In this document: one piece after another, positions 7,671 through 14,825 of the stretch
Layout of the letters: every line of letters starts with the position of its first letter
Numbering within the stretch: position 1 is the stretch's first letter
Source of the DNA: Bacteroidaceae bacterium
GTDB taxonomy: Bacteria; Bacteroidota; Bacteroidia; Bacteroidales; Bacteroidaceae
DNA: 25,977 nt
Assembly (NCBI GenBank): GCA_017633615.1
Contig: JAGBPB010000025.1
Location: forward strand, 1 to 25,977
Direction: 5' to 3'
The notes under the pieces: generated by a model
The model's database searches: none
What the model was told of the DNA's origin: nothing
Seen by the model: only the letters and a program-made list of their open reading frames with translations
Position numbers and translations under genes: made by a program

Positions 7671-7691
7671 CGAGTGTATCAAGTTTTAGAA

Positions 7692-8783
7692 ATGAAAAGA
7701 ACCCTTGCCGTTATAGCTGTAATTGCGTTTGCATCAATATGTCTCCCCGTTGCCGTACAAGGACAAAACATCATAACGGGAACAGTTATTGACAGCCTGA
7801 CGCAAGAGCCGCTATCATTGGCCACAGTCTATATCAACGGCACTACCAAAGGAACAGTTACCGATGTCCATGGACAATTTGAACTTAGAGACGTTTCATT
7901 CCCTGCCACCGTTGTATTCAGTTTTGTGGGTTATAAGCCTAAAGCATACGATTTTACCCGTAATCCAGGCCATTTATCGGTAAAGCTCAAGCCAAACATT
8001 GAATTGCCCGAGGTCGTGATAACAGACAAGAAAGTGAAAAGGAAAGACCTGACATATTTCAAAAGCATGTTTCTGGGCGATGACAGATGGGGACGACATG
8101 CAAATATCAGGAATGAGAATGTTATCATGATTGAAAACAACAATTATAACGGAGTGTCTGTTTTCAAGGCTTGGGCCAGTGAACCCTTAATCATAGAGTT
8201 GCCTTTATTGGGATATGTTTTATATGTAGATCTGGTACATTTCACAGTCGAACACGTTGGCGGTAATACTCTGTGTGATATGCTTGGCTACTTTTACTAC
8301 AAACCCTACTCCATAGGAACAAATTCAAAACTTCTTAGTTTTAAGAAGAACCGCCGTCAGGCTTATTACAATTCAAGCCAGCATTTTCTAAGGTCTGTAT
8401 ATGAAAACCGTCTGGAAGAGAACGGCTACATATTGGCAATGGCAGATAAAGGAATACGCCTGGACATGATAAAATATAAGCCTATAAACATTGAAAGGTA
8501 TTCGGACGTAATAGAAGACAGTATTATGCAGATATTTGGTCTGAAAGACAAGAGACTGAAAATACTGTACTATCATAAGTATGACGGCACTCCCTTGAAT
8601 CTGAAAGATAACAAGACAACCCTATATCCTTTTTCAGAGTCCGGGATTGCTTTCATGAAAGATACCTGCATTTTCTTTCAGGATGGCATTGTCATTGACA
8701 ATAACATACGATTTATGGGTGAAATCTCTAAAAAAAGAGTCGGCGCATGTCTGCCCGATGATTACAGCATAGACAATGACTGA
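7692..8783 (+). CDS. Secreted carboxypeptidase-regulatory-like domain protein
   Basis: 363 residues from the ATG at 7692. An in-frame TTG at 7668 lies inside the -7 box and is rejected as a start. The signal peptide ends at about 'AVQGQ' (residues 1-25). A CarboxypepD_reg-like beta-sandwich follows at about 26-105 ('ITGTVIDSLTQEPLSLATVY', then 'GTVTDVHGQFEL', 'VVFSFVGYKP'). This is the domain that precedes the plug in many TonB receptors, but here no plug or barrel follows. The rest (about 110-363) begins 'VVITDKKVKRKDLTYFKSMFLGDD' and contains 'WASEPLIIELPLLGY', a pattern seen in a family of Bacteroidetes periplasmic proteins of unknown role. It is divergent from the BlaI/M56 operon and shares its intergenic region, so it may be in the same regulon. 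Confidence 0.8.
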   Translation: MKRTLAVIAVIAFASICLPVAVQGQNIITGTVIDSLTQEPLSLATVYINGTTKGTVTDVHGQFELRDVSFPATVVFSFVGYKPKAYDFTRNPGHLSVKLKPNIELPEVVITDKKVKRKDLTYFKSMFLGDDRWGRHANIRNENVIMIENNNYNGVSVFKAWASEPLIIELPLLGYVLYVDLVHFTVEHVGGNTLCDMLGYFYYKPYSIGTNSKLLSFKKNRRQAYYNSSQHFLRSVYENRLEENGYILAMADKGIRLDMIKYKPINIERYSDVIEDSIMQIFGLKDKRLKILYYHKYDGTPLNLKDNKTTLYPFSESGIAFMKDTCIFFQDGIVIDNNIRFMGEISKKRVGACLPDDYSIDND

Positions 8784-8790
8784 ATAACTC

Positions 8791-8816
8791 AAAGGAGGCG
8801 TCTCCTTTTCCTGTTT
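8791..8816 (+). terminator. Terminator after the CarboxypepD-reg gene
   Basis: AAAGGAG (8791-8797) and CTCCTTT (8802-8808) form a perfect 7-bp stem with a 4-base loop, 7 bases after the stop codon, followed by a T-rich stretch broken by CC. Confidence 0.6.
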
Positions 8817-8885
8817 TCCGCATTTTTTCACTCCTATAACCAAAAATGGCCTTACAGCGTTGTAGCACAAAACGATACTTCTGTG

Positions 8886-9440
8886 TCACTCAATTTTAGG
8901 GCGCAGAACTTTGTACATTCTCAGTGTGTCCTTATAACCAAGTGGCGTTTCTGCAGGAGTGAAATTGCATTTGAGATAAAACCCTACTGCAGAGTAATCA
9001 GTGGTTTTGTATGCTTCAACTGTCAAAAATTCACATTCAGGATTATCTCTCTGAACTTTCTTTTCTACTTGACTGATAATGTATTCACCTATGCCTTGCC
9101 CTCGCCATTTCTGGTCAACTGCAAGATATGTGATTTCAATTGCCGGAAACTCCTTTTCTGCGAAGAATTGTTGAATCTTTAGTGCGGCATCAGGCTTTGG
9201 AATAATTCCGGATTTCATCTCATCTTTATCGTCATCATCCAGAGTTAATGTGTCTGAACCAAGACAAAGCATCGCTACTATCTCACTACCGGCCTTTATC
9301 ACGTATGCAATACAGTCAGTTTGGTTTAGGTATTCCTGAAGTTTCTCATGGATGAAGACATCCATAGAAAGGACGCCACAATAGAAACCTGAAAGAACTG
9401 ATGCTTCATCAATTCTTTCAAATGAAAGATCTAAAATCAT
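8886..9440 (-). CDS. GNAT-family N-acetyltransferase (possible toxin of a TA-like pair)
   Basis: 184 residues. The GNAT fold is clear: 'AIEITYLAVDQKWRGQGIGEYII' (about residues 99-121) holds the beta-4 strand and the acetyl-CoA pyrophosphate loop Q-x-W-R-G-Q-G-I-G. A later 'TVEAYKTTDYSAVGFYLKCNF' is the usual Y-x-x-x-GF-Y motif before the C-terminal strand. The N-terminus begins 'MILDLSFERIDEASVLSGFYCG', and 'DVFIHEKLQEYLNQ' follows. That resembles the 'L-x-x-FL...A' substrate region of TacT-like and related GNATs in TA loci. Start and upstream stop are 3 bases apart, so translation is coupled to the 54-residue ORF before it. The acceptor substrate is not predictable. It could equally be a metabolic or protein-modifying acetyltransferase. 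Confidence 0.8.
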   Translation of the reverse strand: MILDLSFERIDEASVLSGFYCGVLSMDVFIHEKLQEYLNQTDCIAYVIKAGSEIVAMLCLGSDTLTLDDDDKDEMKSGIIPKPDAALKIQQFFAEKEFPAIEITYLAVDQKWRGQGIGEYIISQVEKKVQRDNPECEFLTVEAYKTTDYSAVGFYLKCNFTPAETPLGYKDTLRMYKVLRPKIE

Positions 9441-9443
9441 TGA

Positions 9444-9608
9444 TTATTTCCAGATGGCATTATATCTTTTCGATGCCTTCTCAGAGCGGAGAACGCCTTC
9501 TTTTTCTTCCTGATTTAGATTTCCTGTACGGGCACGATGCAATGCTTCGCGAAGCTCTTTCGCGAACTGCCCCTTTAATGGTTTGTGTGTAGATTCAATT
9601 CCTAACAT
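9444..9608 (-). CDS. Small protein coupled to the GNAT gene (antitoxin candidate)
   Basis: 54 residues if started at the ATG at 9608. A longer frame from a TTG at 9686 would read through the promoter and the neighbouring terminator, so it is rejected. The sequence is short, charged and helical: 'KGQFAKELREALHRARTGNL' followed by 'NQEEKEGVLRSEKASKRYNAIWK'. It has no signal peptide. It ends 3 bases before the GNAT ATG, so the GNAT ribosome-binding region lies inside it. A good promoter stands upstream. Small helical protein plus GNAT in an operon is the layout of type II toxin-antitoxin modules, but I do not recognise a known antitoxin DNA-binding fold (no obvious ribbon-helix-helix). The assignment is an inference from layout. 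Confidence 0.55.
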   Translation of the reverse strand: MLGIESTHKPLKGQFAKELREALHRARTGNLNQEEKEGVLRSEKASKRYNAIWK

Positions 9609-9632
9609 GATATTATGTATTAATTTCTGAAT

Positions 9633-9665
9633 GCAAAGGTTATAAATAAATCTCTTATATCCAAA
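9633..9665 (-). promoter_or_regulatory. Promoter of the small-ORF/GNAT pair
   Basis: On the minus strand TTTG (9665-9662), a 19-base spacer, then TAACCTTTGC (9642-9633), a slightly extended TAnnTTTG. The predicted start lies about 20 bases before the ATG at 9608. This position also decides the ATG over the upstream TTG. Confidence 0.6.
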
Positions 9666-9683
9666 TCTATAAGTCCGGCGATG

Positions 9684-9722
9684 CAAAAAAAACAGGCGGA
9701 CCGAGAAATCTCAGCCCGCCTG
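9684..9722 (-). terminator. Intrinsic terminator after the S-component gene
   Basis: On the minus strand a 7-bp stem (CAGGCGG / CCGCCTG, 9716-9722 with 9693-9699) is topped by a partly paired GAG...CTC extension and followed by eight or nine T's. It lies 23 bases after the stop codon of the gene ending at 9746. Confidence 0.8.
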
Positions 9723-9745
9723 ATTATAAATAAACACTGTGAATA

Positions 9746-10282
9746 CTATTTTGTTGCTAATCTGATTGCCAGGATGGCCAGAGGGATTGTGATAAGGTAG
9801 ACAAGAATCAGGACAGGGATGTTGTCGATGACGGGAATCATCAACTGATCGTAGCCGGGACGCATCTCCTCAACGGCAGCGGCAAGGGAGCCCTCTGTGT
9901 CGGTCCACCAGTGAGCAGTGTAGGTAAAGAATGAGAATGCCATCGGCACGAATCCCCAACGCAGGCTCTTTACAGGGTTTGACTTAAACTTGATCCTTAA
10001 GAACTCAGAAAGGGCTGCCAGGAAAATCATACCTATTACAACATTGGCATCGGCCTCACCTACCAGAAGAAACAGCACGATGACGAATCCGTTCATGATA
10101 CTTGCGGCGCCGAATCCCGGAACCTGCTTGACCATAGCCTTGTAAATGAAGGCCGTGATAAACGGCAGCAGAGCACCTACGTAGGCGTAGCATGCAGGAT
10201 GAATGATACCGGTAAATGCACCCAGAAAGAATGTGGCAAGATAAGCGATTGCCAACAGGATAACTTTAAAAATTGTTTTCAT
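9746..10282 (-). CDS. ECF-transporter S-component-like membrane protein (Trep_Strep/MptD type)
   Basis: 178 residues, almost entirely hydrophobic, with about five or six membrane helices. 'YVGALLPFITAFIYKAMVKQ' followed by 'VPGFGAASIMNGF', and then 'GMIFLAALSEFLRIKFKSNPVKSLRWGF', follow the pattern of the Trep_Strep/MptD family of putative substrate-binding S components. The length is usual for that family. S components give substrate specificity and work with shared ATPase and T subunits encoded elsewhere; none are in the window. The gene stands alone, with its own promoter, a 170-base leader carrying an attenuator-like structure, and a terminator. The aromatic codons of the leader ORF suggest, by inference only, that the substrate is an aromatic amino acid or a related compound. 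Confidence 0.65.
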   Translation of the reverse strand: MKTIFKVILLAIAYLATFFLGAFTGIIHPACYAYVGALLPFITAFIYKAMVKQVPGFGAASIMNGFVIVLFLLVGEADANVVIGMIFLAALSEFLRIKFKSNPVKSLRWGFVPMAFSFFTYTAHWWTDTEGSLAAAVEEMRPGYDQLMIPVIDNIPVLILVYLITIPLAILAIRLATK

Positions 10283-10310
10283 AACTTATTGATTTATTGT
10301 GAACTCAGAC

Positions 10311-10343
10311 AAAAAAAAGGAGAGCTTGCTACGCAGGCTCTCC
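10311..10343 (-). terminator. Terminator hairpin in the leader of the S-component gene (attenuator)
   Basis: GGAGAGCTTGC (10319-10329) and GCAGGCTCTCC (10333-10343) form an 11-bp stem with one G-T pair and a 3-base loop. On the minus strand it is followed directly by eight T's (10318-10311), then 28 bases to the start codon. It lies downstream of this gene's own -7 box, so it can only act as a premature, conditional terminator. On the + strand it is followed by CTTTTATT, a weaker T-run. Confidence 0.75.
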
Positions 10344-10367
10344 CTTTTATTCAATAATCTATCCCCA

Positions 10368-10445
10368 CTAGGAGCGGAATCCGCTCCTGTCTCTCTCCTC
10401 AAAAAACCAAAACATAATCCAATAATCATCAGGACCATAATTCAT
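10368..10445 (-). CDS. Aromatic-rich leader peptide, 25 codons
   Basis: ATG at 10445 to TAG at 10368. The peptide carries Tyr3, Tyr8, Trp9, Phe12, Trp13, Phe14, Phe15 and Phe23; the core reads YWIMFWFF (residues 8-15). Two Trp and three Phe in eight codons is far above chance and is the hallmark of attenuation leader peptides such as TrpL and PheL. It starts about 10 bases after the predicted transcription start. Its last seven codons and stop form a perfect 8-bp hairpin, and an intrinsic terminator follows 25 bases after the stop. Codons 16-18 (GAGGAGAG) could also pair with the 3' arm of the terminator. The reading frame is certain; translation and regulation are inferred. Confidence 0.7.
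   Translation of the reverse strand: MNYGPDDYWIMFWFFEERDRSGFRS
10370..10388 (-). promoter_or_regulatory. Hairpin at the end of the leader ORF
   Basis: AGGAGCGG and CCGCTCCT form a perfect 8-bp stem with a 3-base loop, spanning the last codons of the leader ORF; its outer base belongs to the stop codon. A ribosome finishing the leader would melt it, and one stalled on the aromatic codons would not. That is the arrangement expected of an attenuation switch. Confidence 0.6.
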
Positions 10446-10459
10446 CAATGTTTACGGCT

Positions 10460-10468
10460 GCAAAGGTA
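10460..10468 (-). promoter_or_regulatory. -7 box of the S-component gene
   Basis: The minus strand reads TACCTTTGC, a perfect TAnnTTTG box, 16 bases before the leader ATG. No -33 TTG at normal spacing; instead an imperfect inverted repeat (ACAGC-g-CCC / GGGCTGT, 10468-10487) lies just upstream and may be an operator. Confidence 0.55.
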
Positions 10469-10555
10469 CAGCGCCCAATCGGGCTGTGTAATACCCAAAA
10501 CATGTGATTCTGCACCACAGAGGTGTCCACAGGCCATTATCACTAAAAATGAGTA

Positions 10556-10586
10556 TTGCCGCAACACCGATAAGAGAGGACCTTTG
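10556..10586 (+). promoter_or_regulatory. Promoter of the porin-imelysin-cytochrome operon
   Basis: TTG (10556-10558), a 20-base spacer, then GACCTTTG followed by C (10579-10587), one mismatch to TAnnTTTG. It lies about 20 bases before the ATG at 10606 and supports that start over the longer upstream frame. Confidence 0.55.
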
Positions 10587-10605
10587 CAGCGTAAATGAAA
10601 CGACA

Positions 10606-11868
10606 ATGGAAAGAGTCCTGAAAACACTGGTTACATGCGTAACCTTATTAATATCGGCACAAGCCTCGGCACAGGAAAATGCCTCTGATACGCGTCTGAG
10701 CGTGGGAGGCTACGGTGAGGTTGTAATGAGCCGGAACTTCTACAGCGATAATGTGTATCGCTACTCAAATCCCACCAAGTATAAGGATGACCCCAGCCAT
10801 GGAAGATTCGATATCCCGCACGCAGTACTATATATTGGGTATGACTTTGGTAAAGGCTGGTCCATGCAGACCGAGATTGAGTTTGAGCATACCGGCACCG
10901 GAAGCGCTGTGGAAAAGGAGTTCACTGAGGCCGGTGAATGGGAAACCGAGATAGAGAAAGGCGGTGAGGTAGCACTTGAGCAGTTCTGGCTACAGAAAAC
11001 CATAAAACCCTGGCTCAACATACGCGTAGGACATATGGTCGTTCCCGTAGGCGCCCTCAACAATGCACACGAGCCCCTGAACTTCTTTACTGTATATCGT
11101 CCCGAGGGTGAGTTCACCATCCTACCCTCCACATGGCACGATACGGGCATCGGCCTTTGGGGAGACTTTGAAAAGTGGAGTTATGAGTTCCAGGTGATTG
11201 CCGGACTTGACGCTTTCATGTTCAACCGCGACAACTTCATAAAATACGGTGCTGCTTCACCCTATGAGTTCAAGGTGGCCAACAACTACGGTTTTGCAGC
11301 CAGGATTGATAACCGCTCTATCAAGAGCCTGCGTCTTAGCCTGAGCGGCTACTACGGTAACAGCATGCACAACTCATTTCCCAATGATATGAAGGACACC
11401 CGCTACAAGGATATAAAGGGCCGTACCGCCATAGGATGTTTTGACTTCAGCTATAAAGGCCGCAACCTGATAGTACGTGGAAACGCCGACTACGGATATG
11501 TATCGGACGCCGTGACTATCAGCACCGTAAAACGTAACATGACGTCAAACAACGCCCCCTACAAGAAGACTCCGGTTGGAAAAGCCGCCGTCACATACGG
11601 AGGCGAGGCCGGTTACAACATACTGGGAAAGTCTGATGAAAAGCTCTTTGTCTTTGGCCGATACGAGTTCTATGACCCGTACACCCCCGCAGCTGATCAG
11701 CAGGACTACACATTTACTGATGTACACCGCATAGCAGCCGGCATCAACTGGCTCCCCATACCGGAGATTGCCGTCAAGGCTGAATTCTCGGAGCGTTTCC
11801 GCTCAGAGCGCTACAACAACGAGCCGTCAGTATCAATAGGTATAGCATACATGGGATTTTTCAAATAA
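10606..11868 (+). CDS. Outer-membrane porin-like beta-barrel protein
   Basis: 420 residues from the ATG at 10606, which gives a proper signal peptide ('MERVLKTLVTCVTLLISAQ', then ASAQ). The frame is open upstream to 10504, but that part overlaps the promoter. After the signal come alternating amphipathic strands of a barrel: 'LSVGGYGEVVMSR', 'YIGYDFGKGWSMQTEIEFEH', 'EQFWLQKTIKPWLNIRVGHMVVPVG', ending 'SIGIAYMGFFK' with a terminal aromatic. The pattern fits phosphate-selective-porin-like (porin O/P) proteins of Bacteroidetes. It is the first gene of a run with imelysin, a di-heme oxidoreductase and CcsA, with 16 bases to the next gene. It would be the outer-membrane entry point of that system; the solute is not readable from the sequence. 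Confidence 0.75.
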   Translation: MERVLKTLVTCVTLLISAQASAQENASDTRLSVGGYGEVVMSRNFYSDNVYRYSNPTKYKDDPSHGRFDIPHAVLYIGYDFGKGWSMQTEIEFEHTGTGSAVEKEFTEAGEWETEIEKGGEVALEQFWLQKTIKPWLNIRVGHMVVPVGALNNAHEPLNFFTVYRPEGEFTILPSTWHDTGIGLWGDFEKWSYEFQVIAGLDAFMFNRDNFIKYGAASPYEFKVANNYGFAARIDNRSIKSLRLSLSGYYGNSMHNSFPNDMKDTRYKDIKGRTAIGCFDFSYKGRNLIVRGNADYGYVSDAVTISTVKRNMTSNNAPYKKTPVGKAAVTYGGEAGYNILGKSDEKLFVFGRYEFYDPYTPAADQQDYTFTDVHRIAAGINWLPIPEIAVKAEFSERFRSERYNNEPSVSIGIAYMGFFK

Positions 11869-11884
11869 TAAAACCATAATTGAA

Positions 11885-13099
11885 ATGAAAAAGAAACTGA
11901 TTTTAGGTATGGCGGCAGCCGCACTTGTACTGACCGCCTGTGACAAGTCAAAAGAGGATGAAGGACTCAGCAAGTTCCAGTCAGATGCAAAGGCAGTTGT
12001 TGAGCAGTATGTACCCAACGTAATCTACTCAACCTATAATGACCTGGCCAAGGAGTCAAGTGAGCTTTATGACCTGCTGGCTGCAGCCAGTGAGAGAGGC
12101 GTAAATGCTCTGCAGCAGTCTGATATTGATGCCATCTGCGCCAAGTTCCTGCAGGCACGTCAGTCATGGGAGGAATCTGAGGCTTTCCTCTTTGGTGCAG
12201 CCACAGATTTTGGTATCGACCCGCATATTGACACATGGCCCCTGGATGTTGAGGCTCTTGCTACCGCTCTGAGCAATGCCGAGCAGGTTGCAGCCCTTGA
12301 GGGTGAAGACGGCATTGCGTATGCATCGGCCAAACTGGGTGCCGAGCTCTTAGGATTCCACGGAATTGAGTTCATACTGTTCCGCGATGGAGCAAACCGC
12401 ACAGTAAGCGCTCTGCAGGCTAATGAGGACAATGAGGCTTTTGAGGGCAAGACCGTTACCGGAGCTCAGGAACTCATCTACGCTACCGCTGTAGCAGGTG
12501 ACCTCCGTGACAACTGCTACCGTCTTTGCGTAGCATGGAACCCCGATGCACCTGAGGCTTATAAGGAGCGTTGTGAGGAACTTGAGGTTGCCGTTTCAAT
12601 GACCGGATCCGATAAGTGCTACGGCGAGAACATGCTTGGTGCAGCACAGCTGGGCAGCACATACGCCACATGGCAGGAGACACTTGCATCTATCCTTGTT
12701 GCAGGTTGCTCAAACATCTGCAATGAGGTTGCCGCAGTCAAGATGGGTAACGCCCACAGCGGTGAGGATGTAAACTACATCGAGTCACCCTACAGCAAGA
12801 AATCATTCCAGGATTTCATTGACAACATACTGAGCATCCAGTACACACTGTACGGCAAGGCTGGTGCGACAGATCCTGTAAAGAATTCACTCATCAACCT
12901 GCTCAAGGACAACAAGTATGAAGGTGTGAACAGTCTGACAAACAAGTTGTCAGAGTCAATCGCAGCCCTCAAGGTTTGCCAGGGCAAGGGTGCATTCGTT
13001 GACATATATCAGGACGCCTCTGTTCAGGCTGCCATAGATGTAATAAGTGAACTTGATGATGAACTAAACAACGCTGCCAAATGGATAACCAGGCAGTAA
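11885..13099 (+). CDS. Imelysin-family (M75) lipoprotein
   Basis: 404 residues. The lipoprotein signal has lipobox LTAC (Cys19). The imelysin fold is indicated by the conserved GxHxxE motif (GFHGIE, residues 157-162), by 'KFLQARQSWEESEAFLFG', where Trp95 and Glu97-98 belong to the conserved helix, and by a C-terminal helical repeat with related spacing. Imelysin-like proteins (IrpA, ICMP, the EfeO M75 domain) act in the periplasm, probably binding iron or heme-related ligands rather than cutting peptides. It lies between a porin and a di-heme oxidoreductase, with 16 and 4 bases of spacing, so all are one operon. Pairing of an imelysin with a thiol/di-heme oxidoreductase is a known association in iron-regulated loci. 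Substrate unproven. Confidence 0.88.
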   Translation: MKKKLILGMAAAALVLTACDKSKEDEGLSKFQSDAKAVVEQYVPNVIYSTYNDLAKESSELYDLLAAASERGVNALQQSDIDAICAKFLQARQSWEESEAFLFGAATDFGIDPHIDTWPLDVEALATALSNAEQVAALEGEDGIAYASAKLGAELLGFHGIEFILFRDGANRTVSALQANEDNEAFEGKTVTGAQELIYATAVAGDLRDNCYRLCVAWNPDAPEAYKERCEELEVAVSMTGSDKCYGENMLGAAQLGSTYATWQETLASILVAGCSNICNEVAAVKMGNAHSGEDVNYIESPYSKKSFQDFIDNILSIQYTLYGKAGATDPVKNSLINLLKDNKYEGVNSLTNKLSESIAALKVCQGKGAFVDIYQDASVQAAIDVISELDDELNNAAKWITRQ

Positions 13100-13103
13100 T
13101 GAT

Positions 13104-14816
13104 ATGAAACAAAAAGCCATAATTTGTACAGCCCTTATTGGGCTCACTGTTGCCGTCGTTTCCTGCGACGGCAATAGCAGTTTAAATGTGAACAGTTCAA
13201 GGGAGCCCGATGCCAAGTACGTTGGACAGGCCGTAGGCAACTTCAGTGCAAGCGAGTGGTTCCCGGGTGGAGAACTTGGTACAACCGACAATGTAACTGC
13301 CGGATGCTATGAGGATGAGACACCATCCGTTACACTTCAGGGGCTTGAAACAGCCTTCAACCTAGGTGAAGCTGCATTTGAGCGCAAGTACACAACCGCC
13401 ACAGCCCCCTTCAAGGGTCTGGGCCCCGCTTACCTGCGCTCATCATGTCTGGACTGCCATCCCGGCTACGGACACGGCAAGCGTCAGTCTGAATACCGAT
13501 CGGAGTTCGGCAACGGCTATCTGCTGGTCATCTACCATCCCGTTGACGGCCAGAACAGCGATGACGGTCCGTATGTAAGCGAGGTTACAGGTATGCCCCA
13601 GACAAAGGCTACCTACCCCTTCCTGCCCCCTATCGACGAGGAGCAGATTGTCATCCAGTGGCTACCCGTAACCAGCATGGAGAGCGGTCTGCCCATGACA
13701 TTCCCTGACGGTGAGGAATACAGCCTCATATACCCCGAGGTAACCATCCCCGCAAGCGCATTCCACACCAGCCCCACTCCTTATGAGACCGGAGCGGTTG
13801 CATTCCGTCTGGAATCGACCATCGGCATTATCGGCTCAGGACTGCTTGATGCCATATCACAGGACAGCATCCGCGAGCAGTACCGCAGCGAGGCAGCCCA
13901 CGCTGACCTGAACCCCGCATTCTGGGATAAGGAGGCCAATGATTTTGCACCCACGGCATGGTACACGCTGGCAGCCGGACGTTTTGCTGACGGAACCGAT
14001 GCACCCGCAGGAACCAAGATGGTCAAGAAATTCACATACGCCATGACCCGCGCCTCACTGCAGGACGGTGCCGGCGCCAACGCCATCTGGAATATCACAA
14101 ACGTAAGCCGCAGCGACCGCCACTACCTGTACACCACCAAGGCATGGGCCAAGGCAATGTCTGAGAACGCACAGGTGATAGCCGCCATCAAGGCCGATCC
14201 CACATCACCCTACTATGCCGACGGCACCGATGAGGGCATACGTGAGGCGGTCCTGAACCTTCTCGATCCCTCAACCAACCAGTTTGACAACCAGTGGCAC
14301 GACTTTGAACCGGAGATGAGTGACCAGCAGTACTACAACTTTATGGTATGGCACCGCGGTCTATCCATCCCTCGTGCCCGTAACCTGAACCGTGAGGAGG
14401 TGCAGAAGGGTAAGGAGGTATTCAACCGCATCGGTTGCGCCACCTGCCACCGTCCCTCTTGGAATACCGGAAAGGACAATTACTGGAAACCTGCCGTCTA
14501 TGCCGACAAGGAGTTGCCCCGTTATGAGGAGCAGACCATCTGGCCTTATACTGATATGATACAGCACCGTCTCTACATGAAGAACGGCATTCACGGCAGC
14601 TGGTGCCGCACCACTCCGCTTTGGGGCCGCGGGCTCTCACGCACCAACACCGGAGCTGAGGACCGTCTGCATGACAACCGTGCCCGTGACGTTATTGAAG
14701 CCATTATGTGGCATGGTTACAGCAAGGAAAGTGATGCATACTGGTGCACTGAAAAGTTCTACAACCTCAAAAAAGAAGAGCGCGATGCCGTTGTGGAATT
14801 CATCAATTCAATCTAA
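13104..14816 (+). CDS. Di-heme oxidoreductase (DUF1111, putative peroxidase/thiol oxidoreductase), lipoprotein
   Basis: 570 residues. Lipobox VVSC (Cys21) anchors it to a membrane in the periplasm. There are two c-type heme motifs: CLDCH (115-119) and CATCH (445-449). This matches the di-heme oxidoreductase family related to cytochrome c peroxidases (MauG-like); the long insert between the hemes and the C-terminal 'TTPLWGRGLS' and 'HDNRARDVIEAIMWHG' (with a His near a proposed heme ligand) are typical of DUF1111 proteins. Function in known cases is uncertain: peroxidase or electron-transfer enzyme linked to iron handling. It starts 4 bases after the imelysin stop and is followed 9 bases later by the heme-attachment factor gene it would need. 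No truncation is visible. Confidence 0.88.
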   Translation: MKQKAIICTALIGLTVAVVSCDGNSSLNVNSSREPDAKYVGQAVGNFSASEWFPGGELGTTDNVTAGCYEDETPSVTLQGLETAFNLGEAAFERKYTTATAPFKGLGPAYLRSSCLDCHPGYGHGKRQSEYRSEFGNGYLLVIYHPVDGQNSDDGPYVSEVTGMPQTKATYPFLPPIDEEQIVIQWLPVTSMESGLPMTFPDGEEYSLIYPEVTIPASAFHTSPTPYETGAVAFRLESTIGIIGSGLLDAISQDSIREQYRSEAAHADLNPAFWDKEANDFAPTAWYTLAAGRFADGTDAPAGTKMVKKFTYAMTRASLQDGAGANAIWNITNVSRSDRHYLYTTKAWAKAMSENAQVIAAIKADPTSPYYADGTDEGIREAVLNLLDPSTNQFDNQWHDFEPEMSDQQYYNFMVWHRGLSIPRARNLNREEVQKGKEVFNRIGCATCHRPSWNTGKDNYWKPAVYADKELPRYEEQTIWPYTDMIQHRLYMKNGIHGSWCRTTPLWGRGLSRTNTGAEDRLHDNRARDVIEAIMWHGYSKESDAYWCTEKFYNLKKEERDAVVEFINSI

Positions 14817-14825
14817 TTTAGTAGC

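Noticed and set aside
7668..7691. In-frame TTG start extending the CarboxypepD-reg protein by eight residues
   Set aside because: It lies inside the predicted -7 box, and the ATG at 7692 gives a clean signal peptide.
9609..9686. Longer form of the small antitoxin-like ORF starting at a TTG
   Set aside because: The extra 26 codons would cross the -33/-7 promoter elements; the ATG at 9608 fits the predicted transcript start.
10299..10598. 99-codon + strand ORF over the leader region
   Set aside because: It runs antisense to the leader ORF and both hairpins, and has no protein-like pattern; the structured leader explains the sequence better.
10504..10605. Upstream extension of the porin frame
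   Set aside because: It overlaps the promoter, and the extra residues precede an intact signal peptide starting at 10606.
12160..12450. Minus-strand ORF inside the imelysin gene
   Set aside because: Low-complexity Ala/Ser-rich translation typical of an antisense frame; the + strand carries GxHxxE.
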